Source: Betaproteobacteria bacterium (GTDB taxonomy: Bacteria > Pseudomonadota > Gammaproteobacteria > Burkholderiales > SG8-41). From it: 8,600 bases of DNA. The stretch is taken from positions 1 to 8,600 of the forward strand of contig JANXRI010000076.1 of NCBI GenBank assembly GCA_025353085.1, in the 5' to 3' direction. How positions within the stretch are numbered: position 1 is the first letter of the stretch; each line of letters opens with the position of its first letter. The notes beneath the pieces are model-generated. The model had not been told where the DNA came from. It ran no database searches and saw only the letters and a list, made by a program, of their open reading frames with translations. Position numbers and translations under genes: made by a program. Below, in pieces: positions 1-6,837 of this stretch.

Positions 1-1
1 C

Positions 2-319
2 GGCGCGGGCCATGGCGTCGCGACTCTGTGGGTTAATGGGCGGCTCCTCGGCGAAACTTTACCGCTTACTTATTTCCGCGTACCGGTGCGTCCCGGGCGA
101 ACTCGACTTACCGCGGCGGGCGGCGACTCGGGCCGGATCGAGTTCGACACTCAGCGCGACGGTGTTTATTTCGTGGAAGCGCAGGTGGCGGGTGAGAGTC
201 AGAGCGAGTCAAGCACAATTTTCCGACGCGTCCCTCCCGAGACGGGGAAAGCAGCGATCGTGAATTGTTGTCGCATGCTAGAAAGCTGGAGGCCGGGTCA
301 GCAACGCTTGAATTTCTGA
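2..319 (+). CDS. DUF2846-like protein, C-terminal part (5' end outside window)
   Basis: The frame is open from the first bases of the window to a TGA at 317-319, giving about 105 residues without a start. The pattern VNGRLLGE, then a short proline/glycine turn (VPVRPGRT), then GRIEFDTQRDGVYFVEAQV and FRRVPPETGKA resembles the beta-rich DUF2846 fold. In that family a 'V(D/N)G..(I/L)GE' strand leads to a 'PG.h.....' turn and a '.G..YYv.v' strand. Many family members are small lipoproteins or exported proteins, but the N-terminus that would show a lipobox or signal peptide lies outside the window. An ATG at 86 in the same frame would give only 77 residues and cut the domain, so I treat it as internal. 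The family call rests on remembered pattern only. Function is unknown. Confidence 0.55.
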   Translation, partial: GAGHGVATLWVNGRLLGETLPLTYFRVPVRPGRTRLTAAGGDSGRIEFDTQRDGVYFVEAQVAGESQSESSTIFRRVPPETGKAAIVNCCRMLESWRPGQQRLNF

Positions 320-363
320 CGGCAACCGGCCGCCTGCTTGCAATTCAGTGGTTTGCCCTAACC

Positions 364-392
364 TTGCAACTCCATCCCCAGTAAGGGATAAT
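364..392 (+). promoter_or_regulatory. sigma70-type promoter of rpmE
   Basis: A TTGCAA box (364-369) and a GATAAT box (387-392) are separated by exactly 17 bases. They match the sigma70 consensus at 4 of 6 and 5 of 6 positions. Transcription would start near 399, giving a leader of about 34 bases before the rpmE ATG. The rest of 320-432 shows no gene. Confidence 0.6.
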
Positions 393-432
393 CGCCCTCT
401 TTTCGCGCAACCAGGCAGTCAAGGATAAGATT

Positions 433-669
433 ATGAAAGACAAAATTCATCCCGAATACAAAGACATAAACGTGATTTGCAGTTGCGGCAGCAAATTTAA
501 AACACGCTCGACCATGGGTAAGGATATCCACATCGAGGTGTGCGCAGAGTGCCATCCGTTTTATACCGGCAAGCAGAAGATTGTCGATACGGCGGGACGC
601 GTCGAGAAGTTTAAGCAGAAATATGCGCACAAGCCGACGTCCAAAGGCAAGTCCGCCACCACCGCCTGA
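433..669 (+). CDS. rpmE: 50S ribosomal protein L31 (zinc-binding C+ type)
   Basis: This 78-residue protein is L31 of the large ribosomal subunit, which bridges the two subunits near the central protuberance. It begins MKDKIHPEY, the standard opening of the family. It keeps the four zinc ligands as C16-x-C18 and C37-x-x-C40, so it is the zinc-containing form rather than the zinc-free paralogue (YkgM/RpmE2 type) made under zinc starvation. HPFYTGKQKIVDTAGRV (41-57) is the conserved core, and the basic tail ends in a few alanines and threonines. AAGGA at 421-425 stands 7 bases before the ATG and fixes the start. The gene has its own promoter and terminator, so it looks monocistronic. It is convergent with the manganese-exporter gene. 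Confidence 0.97.
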   Translation: MKDKIHPEYKDINVICSCGSKFKTRSTMGKDIHIEVCAECHPFYTGKQKIVDTAGRVEKFKQKYAHKPTSKGKSATTA

Positions 670-688
670 GCCGTCCCGCGTCAACCGG

Positions 689-714
689 AAAAGGCAGCTG
701 CGGCTGCCTTTTTT
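689..714 (+). terminator. Rho-independent terminator of rpmE, probably bidirectional
   Basis: A perfect stem (GGCAGC 693-698 with GCTGCC 703-708, extended by AAAA/TTTT pairs) encloses a 4-base loop and runs into six T residues (709-714). It lies 20 bases after the rpmE stop. On the minus strand the same hairpin is followed by four T residues, and it lies just past the end of the convergent gene at 731. It could therefore stop transcription from both sides. Confidence 0.9.
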
Positions 715-730
715 ATTGCGGCAACGGCGG

Positions 731-1305
731 TTATGCACCCACGCCGAGCAGTGCCGCCACGCCCGGCGCCGCGAACAGCAGCGCCGCGATTCCACGCACC
801 AGCCCGAATGGAATCCGGTGCGATGCCGCGCTGCCGAGAAATACGACCGGCACGTTGGCGATCATCATGCCGAGTGTCGTGCCCATGACGACCGCGGCGA
901 GCGACTGGTACTTGGCGGCGAGCACGATGGTCGCGATTTGCGTCTTGTCGCCGATCTCCGCGACAAAAAACACCACGCACAACACCACGCACGTCAGCGC
1001 GAACAGGCAGTAGCGCGTGGACTCCTTCACTTCCCCGTCGAATTTGTCCGGTTTCAGCGTCCATGCAGCTATCGCCAGCAGCGATACGCCCACCACCCGG
1101 CTCAGCGTCGCGGGCGCGAAAAGCGAACTTATCCACGCGCCCAGCGCGGCCGCGGCGAAGTGATTCGCGAGTGTTGCGATCAGGATGCCGGCGACTATCG
1201 GCCAGGGTCTTTTGTAGCGCGCCGCCAGCAGCAGGGAAAGCAATTGGGTTTGTCGCCGATTTCGGCAAGCGCAACGATCAACGTAGAGGTAACAAAAGCT
1301 TCCAT
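731..1305 (-). pseudogene. TMEM165/GDT1 (UPF0016) family Mn2+ exporter, frameshifted
   Basis: The family exports Mn2+ (or exchanges Ca2+/Mn2+ for H+) across the inner membrane; MneA of Vibrio and Mnx of cyanobacteria are members. Two homologous halves each carry an E-x-G-D-(K/R)-(T/S) motif. The second is intact: AEIGDKTQ, with E117 and D120 in corrected numbering. The first starts well after MEAFVTSTLIVALAEIGDK, but the next codons read PNCFPCC and the frame stops after 36 residues, at 1195. Adding one base in the TTT run at 1249-1251 (plus strand) restores DK-TQLLSLLLAARYK and gives 191 residues, the usual family length. Everything downstream is well conserved and hydrophobic with about six membrane segments, so the break is recent or a sequencing/assembly error. 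The start at 1305 is chosen because homology begins there; only a weak GGA stands upstream. A yybP-ykoY riboswitch precedes it. Confidence 0.88.
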
Positions 1306-1381
1306 CGAGGTTTCCGGGCCGGGCGGGTTCAACAACCGATGACACCAGCGCACGCGCCCGACCAGTGAGCACAGCACCGAT

Positions 1382-1484
1382 GTCAAAGGTCTCGCCAAGT
1401 TTCAGGACCGGACGCGCCATGGCTGAAAGCCAAGTATGTTGGCGTGTCCTCCCGGATATTCCGGGACGGCTACTCCCCAATGAC
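1382..1484 (-). ncRNA. yybP-ykoY manganese riboswitch
   Basis: On the minus strand, GTCATTGGGGAGTAGC (1484-1469) is followed by a hairpin CCCGGA-ATA-TCCGGG (1465-1451). Next come AACATACTT (1440-1432) and a second hairpin, GGC-TTTCA-GCC. The end is GGCGAGACCTTTGAC (1396-1382). GGGGAGUAG, the AACAUACU loop and the GGCGAGACC segment are the conserved hallmarks of this Mn2+-binding RNA, and GTCA/TGAC close helix P1. The 76 bases between the aptamer and the ATG show no stem followed by a U-run, so control of translation seems likelier than termination, though I could not resolve the switching helix. Family members upstream of mntP and alx in E. coli switch the gene on when Mn2+ is high. Confidence 0.92.
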
Positions 1485-1490
1485 GGCCGA

Positions 1491-1518
1491 ATTATACCTC
1501 TGACGCAGGTACGCACAA
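1491..1518 (-). promoter_or_regulatory. sigma70-type promoter driving the Mn riboswitch
   Basis: A perfect TATAAT (minus strand, 1496-1491) lies just upstream of the riboswitch. A TTGTGC box (1518-1513) stands 16 bases before it. Transcription would begin near 1485, almost exactly at the first base of riboswitch helix P1, which supports both calls. Confidence 0.75.
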
Positions 1519-1569
1519 ATAGTCGCCCAGCTACCGGCGTGGCCTTTTATGTTTCGCGCAACCCCGCGG

Positions 1570-2790
1570 TTATTTTTTCTTGCCCCTCGCGGCAAAGTCG
1601 GATTTCCGGATCATGCCGTTGACGCCCTTTACGCGATCGACGACCTGCGTGACCTGAAAATCGACTGCGGCGCTTGCGTACGCCAATGCGCTCGCACGGT
1701 CCATGCCGAGTTTCTCGCTCAGGAATTGCACGGTCTGGCGCGTGGCGTCCTTCATTGCTTCATTGAGATCCGTGTGGAGCCCGATCGGAATCCAGTACTG
1801 CGGGGTTTCGGCGAACGGGTTCTTCATCGGCGCCTTCAGCGGCAGGCGCGGGTCGCCCGGCTTCAACACGGTGAGCCGGAATGTCGAGCGCAAAGACCCC
1901 TCGAGCGCGGTCAGCGCGACTTCGCCATCGCCCTGCACGAAGTGCGGATCGGACGCATAAAACATCGCGCCGTCCACCTGCACCGGAATGTACAGCGTCG
2001 CGCCGACGCCGAGATCGTTGATGTCGAGATTACCGGCATATTCGCCGGGCGGGATCGAGTTCGCCTTGTCCTTGGTATTGACCGCCACCCCCATGATGCC
2101 GTGAAACGGGCGCAGCGGAAACAGCGTCTCCCGGCCACTGGCGTCCTTGATCACCCCGTACCATTTGCCGCCGACCTGGCGGATCGGGGAAAACTTGAAC
2201 ACGTTGTGGTACTTCTCGGGTTGTGCGGCACTCGCATCGGGTTCGGGCGGCTTGGTTTCGGGAAATTCACCGGGCAGCGCGCCTTTGCCGTGACGGTTGG
2301 AAATGACGCCGTATGGAACGCGCGGCTTCAACGCAATCATTTCGACTTTGAGCACGTCGCCCGCTTTCGCGCCCTGGATTTCGACTGGCCCCGTGATCAC
2401 GTGCGGACCATCCTTGACGAAGTCATGCTCGAGGCTCGACGCGGCGATCGCCTGCGCATCTTTCAGCACCTGTTCCGGCTTCACACCGAACTGGCCGAAA
2501 AACTTGACTGGATCCTTGCCCTGGTCTTCGAGCACGCCTTCGTGCGACAGGGAATCAAACGTCACCAGGCTGCCCGACGGCACCGACAGCACGGGTTTCG
2601 CGTCGAGATTCGGCAGACTGCCCCAGCGCGCCGTCTCCGGTGTCGTCGGCACGTAATAACCGCCGCCCTTCTTCAGTTCCATCGGCTTGTCGCCAAGCGG
2701 CTGCAGAATTTTGAAATCCGCGCCATATGCCGCCGGCGCGAGCAGCAACAGAGCCGCGACCACGGCAAGTATCCGCACTGACTTGAACAT
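1570..2790 (-). CDS. Acetamidase/formamidase family protein with signal peptide
   Basis: This 406-residue protein belongs to the FmdA/AmdA family, which hydrolyses formamide or acetamide to the acid and ammonia. Family landmarks are GPVEIQGAKAGDVLKVEM (134-151), PFHGIMGVA (228-236), YAGNLDINDLGVGATLYIPVQ (251-271), and DPHFVQGDGEV (281-291), whose acidic and histidine residues are typical of the active region. Unlike the cytoplasmic enzymes it starts MFKSVR, followed by a hydrophobic run (about 7-18) and an APAAYGA cleavage region near 18-24, so it is probably Sec-exported to the periplasm. The frame extends 13 codons further upstream, but AAAGGGA ends 7 bases before the ATG at 2790 and the signal peptide begins there, so I chose that start. 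A terminator separates it from cynS upstream. The true substrate is unknown. Confidence 0.85.
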   Translation of the reverse strand: MFKSVRILAVVAALLLLAPAAYGADFKILQPLGDKPMELKKGGGYYVPTTPETARWGSLPNLDAKPVLSVPSGSLVTFDSLSHEGVLEDQGKDPVKFFGQFGVKPEQVLKDAQAIAASSLEHDFVKDGPHVITGPVEIQGAKAGDVLKVEMIALKPRVPYGVISNRHGKGALPGEFPETKPPEPDASAAQPEKYHNVFKFSPIRQVGGKWYGVIKDASGRETLFPLRPFHGIMGVAVNTKDKANSIPPGEYAGNLDINDLGVGATLYIPVQVDGAMFYASDPHFVQGDGEVALTALEGSLRSTFRLTVLKPGDPRLPLKAPMKNPFAETPQYWIPIGLHTDLNEAMKDATRQTVQFLSEKLGMDRASALAYASAAVDFQVTQVVDRVKGVNGMIRKSDFAARGKKK

Positions 2791-2868
2791 GAGACATCCC
2801 TTTATGTTGACGAATAAAACTGTAGTCACCTTACTCCCAAAGCTTCGCGCTAAGCAATGACCCGGCTC

Positions 2869-2909
2869 AAAAAAACCACGCGTTGGAACGGCGCCTCCCG
2901 GCGTCCGTT
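2869..2909 (-). terminator. Likely terminator after cynS
   Basis: Directly after the cynS stop, the minus strand holds AACGG-a-CGCC (2909-2900), a GGGA loop and GGCGCCGTT (2895-2887). These pair completely apart from one bulged A. A short CCA/TGG stem then leads into seven T residues (2875-2869). The main stem is 11 bases from the T-run, so this is not a textbook layout, but the combination suggests termination or attenuation before the amidase-family gene. Confidence 0.5.
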
Positions 2910-3362
2910 TCAGTAGGTTTTGTACACCAGATACTTACCGCTCATCACGATCTTCACGCGGTCGCCCTTGGGGTCGGGTTCGCGCGTCAAATCCATCTTG
3001 AAGTCGATGGCGCTCATGATGCCGTCGCCGAATTCTTCGTGTATCAATTCCTTGAAAGTCGTCCCGTACACGCTGACGAGCTCATAGAAGCGGTAGATCA
3101 GCGGATCGGTAGGCACCGCGGTCGGCAGCGAGCCCTTGTAGGGCACCTGCTGCAGCAGCAACACCGCATCGGGCGGCAGATCGAATAATTTGCCGGCGGC
3201 CTGTGCCTGCTGCTTCGTCATCTGCATCTGGCCCAGCAATGCGGCGGTCGTCCATTCCTTGCTCTGGCCGATGGCTTTTGCAATCTTCGTCCACGACAAC
3301 CCTTTTTTGATTCTGGCCATCACCACCATTTCGGTAACGTCGGTGCGTTTCATGATTTGCAT
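2910..3362 (-). CDS. cynS: Cyanate hydratase (cyanase)
   Basis: Cyanase converts cyanate and bicarbonate to ammonia and two CO2 (through carbamate), in the cytoplasm as a homodecamer. The 150-residue length is close to the 156 of E. coli CynS. The three catalytic residues align with E. coli R96, E99 and S122: R91 and E94 in YRFYEL (90-95) and S117 in GIMSAIDF (114-121). The N-terminal half is the helix-turn-helix-like domain (SWTKIAKAIGQSKEWTTAALLGQ, 23-45), and the C-terminus GKYLVYK matches the family ending. AGGAG stands 6 bases before the ATG at 3362, which supports this start over the ATG three codons later. It lies 23 bases after the remnant ABC ATPase and was probably cotranscribed with it. 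No carbonic anhydrase (cynT) is present in the window. Confidence 0.96.
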   Translation of the reverse strand: MQIMKRTDVTEMVVMARIKKGLSWTKIAKAIGQSKEWTTAALLGQMQMTKQQAQAAGKLFDLPPDAVLLLQQVPYKGSLPTAVPTDPLIYRFYELVSVYGTTFKELIHEEFGDGIMSAIDFKMDLTREPDPKGDRVKIVMSGKYLVYKTY

Positions 3363-3385
3363 TTCTTACTCCTGGTTAAATTGGG

Positions 3386-3991
3386 TTAGCGTTGCATGCC
3401 GACGACCACAGGCTTGGCTGCTGCGCGCGACGAAACCAGCGACACGGGTGTCACCGGCGCCGCGGCCGCCAGCCCCGGGGTGACCAGCGGCGGATGGCGC
3501 GGATCGTAGTTCGCGGGCGGGCGCTCGGTAAATTCTTTCGACCGGCTGACCAGAAAATCAACGAGATGATTGCGAATCGGGTAGTACTGCGGATCCTTGT
3601 GGATGGTGTTGCGTCTGCGGTCGCGCGGCAGCGGGTTGACGACTATTTCCGCAGTGCGCGCGTCCGGGCCGTTCGACATCAGCATAATTTTGTCGGCGAG
3701 CAGGATAGCTTCATCGACGTCATGCGTGATCATGAACACGGTCTGGTGGGTCGCCGCGCAGATTTTCAGCAGCTTGTCCTGGATCACGCCGCGCGTCAGC
3801 GCGTCGAGCGCGCCGAACGGCTCGTCGAGCAGCAGCATCTTGGGCTCGATCGAGAACGCGCGCGCGATGCCGGCTCGCTGCTTCATGCCGCCGGACAGTT
3901 TAATGTTGAATTCATACGGGTTCTTGAAGCCATACATCAGGACCTCCTTAACTGACCCACTGCTATCAGCAGAATGCATACCAGTGCTCAT
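3386..3991 (-). pseudogene. cynD: Nitrate/cyanate-type ABC transporter ATPase, 5'-truncated
   Basis: The 201-residue frame holds only the second half of an ABC ATPase. Present are the signature loop LSGGMKQR (32-39), Walker B MLLLDEP (52-58), the D-loop GALD (60-63) and the H-loop ITHD (88-91, H90). NPLPRDRRRNTIHKDPQYYPIR (119-140) recalls the NrtD/CynD branch of the nitrate/sulfonate/taurine family. Walker A and the Q-loop, about 110-130 residues, are missing. The 260 bases upstream have no room for them, and the reading frame hits a stop near 4025. The tail from about 155 is rich in proline and alanine and is not part of the core. Adjacency to cynS favours a cyanate importer, hence the symbol; nrtD-like is equally possible by sequence. 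Such a half-domain cannot bind ATP normally. Confidence 0.8.
3935..3949 (-). promoter_or_regulatory. Strong Shine-Dalgarno and ATG inside the ATPase remnant
   Basis: AAGGAGGT (3949-3942) is followed by CCTG and an in-frame ATG at 3937-3935, which begins MYGFKNPYEF. The upstream ATGs at 3991 and 3979 have no ribosome binding site. If the remnant is translated, this is the likely start, giving 183 residues. The same bases also encode VKEVL in frame, so the match could be chance coding sequence. Confidence 0.45.
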
Positions 3992-4249
3992 CCGAATTGA
4001 CGGCGAGCTTTCAGCGGTCTGATTTCATTGCCGAATCGTATTTGGATATGCAGCCGGAATAAGCGGAGCGGGTGGCCAGCGCACAGCCGATTGCACATTA
4101 ATAGTGCGACACGCACTCGAATTGGGCGTGCCAGTAGTCCTTTGACGACTCAACCGTTAAAATTACGAGATGACGTGGCGAATTACTTTTTTATCAATCG
4201 GTCGACAGCTTAGTAACCGGACGGCGGAACAAACGCTAAAGTTCATCGA
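3992..4249 (+). other. Gene-free stretch between the cyn remnant and kdoO
   Basis: No convincing gene lies here on either strand. The sequence is visibly richer in A and T (for example around 4155-4205) than the coding DNA on both sides. A 61-codon frame at 4028-4213 has no ribosome binding site and no recognisable pattern. A TTGACG at 4142-4147 with a TACGAG 16 bases later (4164-4169) could be a weak promoter for kdoO. The missing first half of the ABC ATPase should have lain here, so a deletion or insertion boundary is expected between about 3940 and 4030. Confidence 0.5.
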
Positions 4250-5131
4250 ATGACCAATCCCGTTTCGACTCTCGAAATCGCGCGCTGGGATACACCTTTG
4301 GAATCTGCCGCAGCCGCGGCTGCCACGCTGGAACTTGAACGCGGCAGCGTCCTGTTTTTGCCGCGGCTCGACTTCGCGCTGGCGGCGAGCGAGCGCCGCT
4401 TTCTGTCACCGCGCTGGCTCGAGGGCACGGCAAAAAATGTGAGCTACGATCCGCGCCGGGCGCACATCGCGCATACGTCGGCGACGAGCCACGATCGCGC
4501 GCAACTCGTCGAAATGATGGCGCGCTTTTCGCAGCACGCGCGGGCGTTGGTGACGAATGTGTGTCCGCACTACCAGGACAAGATGAGTTACGGCCTCGCG
4601 AGTTTCCGGCCAGTTGAAACGCGCGGGCGTGAAACCTCGCGTAAAAAGGACGACACCCGGCTGCATGTCGATACGTTTGCTTCGCGGCCCAACCAGGGCC
4701 TGCGCATACTGCGCGTGTTCAGCAACGTGAACCCGGACGGCGCGCCGCGCGTGTGGGAAATCGGCGAGCCGTTCGATGCGATGGCGCAACGCTTCGCGCG
4801 CCGGGTGCCGCCACCAACGCCCGGGAGCGCGTGGCTGCTCGAAAAACTGCATATCACCAAGGGCAGGCGCAGCCCCTACGACCACATCATGCTGAGCCTG
4901 CACGATACGGCCAAGCGGGATGACGATTATCAGCGCGCTTCGCCACGGACTCATGTCGAGTTTCCCGCGCAGTCGACGTGGATGGTTTTCACCGATCGCG
5001 TTATGCACTCGGCGTTGGCCGGCCAATTCCTGCTCGAACAGACGTTTTATCTGCCCGTCCCGGCCATGCTCGACGAGCGCTACGCGCCGCTGCGCATATT
5101 GGAAAACATATACCAGCGTCAGCTCGCGTAA
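4250..5131 (+). CDS. kdoO: Kdo 3-hydroxylase (Fe(II)/2-oxoglutarate dioxygenase)
   Basis: KdoO hydroxylates the outer Kdo sugar of lipid A-Kdo2 at carbon 3, giving the Ko sugar found in Burkholderia and Yersinia LPS. It needs O2, Fe(II) and 2-oxoglutarate. The 293-residue length fits the Kdo_hydroxylase family. The iron-binding triad is visible as H139-V-D141 in TRLHVDTF and H253 in DRVMHSALAGQF. The surrounding segments NVCPHYQDKMSYGLASFRP (103-121), RPNQGLRILRVFSNVNP (146-162) and EQTFYLPVPAM (263-273) are typical of the family. No strong ribosome binding site precedes the ATG at 4250, but it gives the expected N-terminus. The next gene follows 45 bases later in the same direction, suggesting a two-gene LPS unit. 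Confidence 0.92.
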   Translation: MTNPVSTLEIARWDTPLESAAAAAATLELERGSVLFLPRLDFALAASERRFLSPRWLEGTAKNVSYDPRRAHIAHTSATSHDRAQLVEMMARFSQHARALVTNVCPHYQDKMSYGLASFRPVETRGRETSRKKDDTRLHVDTFASRPNQGLRILRVFSNVNPDGAPRVWEIGEPFDAMAQRFARRVPPPTPGSAWLLEKLHITKGRRSPYDHIMLSLHDTAKRDDDYQRASPRTHVEFPAQSTWMVFTDRVMHSALAGQFLLEQTFYLPVPAMLDERYAPLRILENIYQRQLA

Positions 5132-5175
5132 ACTGCCGGCTGTTTTAACCATGACAACAAGAGCCCGAGCCGACG

Positions 5176-6837
5176 ATGCCATTTAGCGCCGCCCCCAGTG
5201 ACGAGCAGCCTGCAATCCCGCTCGCGTTGGTGTGGCTACTCACCGCGGCGTGGATACTGCCCGGCCTCATCGGCCACGATCCGTGGAAACCTGACGAAGC
5301 GTATACCTTCGGCCTTATTTACAGCGTTCTGCACGGCAGCGACTGGATCGTGCCGATGCTCGCGCAAGAGCCGTTCATGGAAAAGCCGCCGCTCTTTTAC
5401 TGGAGCGCCGCGGCGATCGCCTCGTTACTCTCACCGCCGTTTGCCCCGCACGATGCAGCACGACTGACCACCGGGCTCTATATGGCGCTTAGCTTCGCGT
5501 TCGTCGCCGGCGCGGCGCGCGAGCTCTATGGAGCCAATCGCGGCAGACTCGCGGCGCTGATTCTGATGGGCTGCCTGGGGATCCTGATCCGCAGTCATCA
5601 ATTGATCACCGATATCTCTCTACTGACGGGATGCGCCGCCGGGTTGTACGGGTTCGCGTTAGCGCTGCGGCGTCCGGCGCCCGGCGGTTTCTGGCTCGGC
5701 ACCGGCGTGGGCATCGGCTTCATGTCGAAAGGCCTGTTAGCGCCCGGTGTGTTCGGCATCATCGCGATTCTGCTGCCGCTCTTTCCGGCCTGGCGGACGC
5801 GCAAGTATGCAATCTGTCTCGGCGTCGCCGCGCTCGCGAGTGCGCCGTGGCTGTCGATCTGGCCGCTCGCGCTGTACCACCAGTCGCCCGCACTTTTTAA
5901 CGAGTGGTTGATGACGAACAACTTCGGACGCTTTCTCGGTACTAATGAAATCGGCCCGCCCGCCGACACGGCCCATTATTTACGCATCCTGCCGTGGTAT
6001 GCGCTGCCCGCGCTGCCGCTCGCGGCGTGGGCGTTGTGGCGCACTCGGCTGAACGACCTGGCGACGCCACCGTATGCGCTGCCGCTGACGGCGTTCGCGG
6101 TCATCTTCACGGTGTTGAGCATCTCCGCCGACGCACGCGAACTCTATGCGTTGCCGCTCGTGCTGCCGCTGGCTCTGCTCGCGACGCCGGCAACCGACAC
6201 ATTGCGGCGAGGCGCGGCCAATCTCATCTACTGGTTCGGTGTCATGGGCGGCGGCGTATTCCTGTTGACGGCATGGTTTTACTGGTCTGCGCTCGAACTG
6301 AGTCTGCCGCCCAAGCTGCATGAACATTTACTCGACCTCCAGCCGGGCTACGCAACGGGATTCCGCTGGTTGCCGTTCGTCTTAGGCGCGCTTTACACCA
6401 TCGGTTGGATCGCGCTGCTCGCACACCTGAAAAGAAACCGCGAGCGCCCGTTGATTACGTGGGCCGCCACCATGGCCATGATCTGGGGCTTGCTCGCCAT
6501 ATTGTTCGTCGGCTGGATAGACGCCGGTAAAAGTTATCGCGCGATGATCGCGGACATGCAAACAACGCTGCCGCCGAAGTACCGGTGCATCTCGAGCCTG
6601 AATCTGGGCGAGCCGCAGCGTGCGATGCTCCACTACTTCGCCAATATCGTCACGTGGCGCGTCGATGTGCCCGCCCGCAAAAGGAGCGACTGCGACGTCA
6701 TGCTCGTGCAAGGCGTGGCGAGTGAAGAACACGTGCCGCTCGGACCATGGCGCAAAGTGTGGGAAGGCGCGCGTCCGGGTGACAAGCTCGAACGCTACCG
6801 GCTCTATGCGCTCACCAAAAAGCCTGGCGCGCGTTAA
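5176..6837 (+). CDS. ArnT/PMT-type membrane glycosyltransferase
   Basis: This 553-residue inner-membrane protein belongs to the ArnT/PMT_2 superfamily. These enzymes transfer sugars from polyprenyl phosphate to lipid A, LPS or proteins on the periplasmic side. After the first membrane segment (about 16-33) comes the first periplasmic loop with HDPWKPDEA (34-42), whose acidic D40/E41 is the catalytic-type motif, then EKPPLFYW (69-76). SKGLLAP (184-190) and YALPLVLPLALL (324-335) match further family landmarks. Roughly eleven or twelve hydrophobic segments precede a soluble C-terminal domain of about 100 residues (from about 450). Pairing with kdoO suggests Ko, Kdo or lipid A as acceptor. In Burkholderia ArnT adds L-Ara4N to both lipid A and Ko, but no Ara4N synthesis genes are in the window, so I give no symbol. 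The ribosome binding site is weak. Confidence 0.85.
   Translation: MPFSAAPSDEQPAIPLALVWLLTAAWILPGLIGHDPWKPDEAYTFGLIYSVLHGSDWIVPMLAQEPFMEKPPLFYWSAAAIASLLSPPFAPHDAARLTTGLYMALSFAFVAGAARELYGANRGRLAALILMGCLGILIRSHQLITDISLLTGCAAGLYGFALALRRPAPGGFWLGTGVGIGFMSKGLLAPGVFGIIAILLPLFPAWRTRKYAICLGVAALASAPWLSIWPLALYHQSPALFNEWLMTNNFGRFLGTNEIGPPADTAHYLRILPWYALPALPLAAWALWRTRLNDLATPPYALPLTAFAVIFTVLSISADARELYALPLVLPLALLATPATDTLRRGAANLIYWFGVMGGGVFLLTAWFYWSALELSLPPKLHEHLLDLQPGYATGFRWLPFVLGALYTIGWIALLAHLKRNRERPLITWAATMAMIWGLLAILFVGWIDAGKSYRAMIADMQTTLPPKYRCISSLNLGEPQRAMLHYFANIVTWRVDVPARKRSDCDVMLVQGVASEEHVPLGPWRKVWEGARPGDKLERYRLYALTKKPGAR

Noticed and set aside
1240..1257. Programmed -1 ribosomal frameshift in the exporter gene
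   Set aside because: The frame needed is -1, but the site reads GAC AAA CCC. The tRNAs would re-pair poorly after slipping, and no canonical X-XXY-YYZ heptamer is present.
581..1342. A 253-codon open frame on the plus strand overlapping rpmE
   Set aside because: It begins inside rpmE in another frame, crosses the terminator and is antisense to the exporter gene. Its composition is that of a shadow frame.
1306..1516. Upstream extension of the manganese-exporter frame to an ATG at 1516
   Set aside because: It runs through the riboswitch and encodes no recognisable sequence. It is open only because the frameshift joins the downstream frame to non-coding leader.
1549..2781. A 410-codon open frame on the plus strand
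   Set aside because: It is the shadow of the acetamidase/formamidase-family gene on the other strand. Its product is rich in arginine and histidine without any recognisable domain, while the minus-strand protein matches a known family along its whole length.
4028..4213. A 61-codon frame in the gap before kdoO
   Set aside because: It has no ribosome binding site and no recognisable pattern, and it lies in locally A/T-richer non-coding DNA.
5151..5186. A tiny frame starting at 5151 between kdoO and the glycosyltransferase
   Set aside because: It is only 11 codons long, out of frame with the next gene, and lacks a ribosome binding site.
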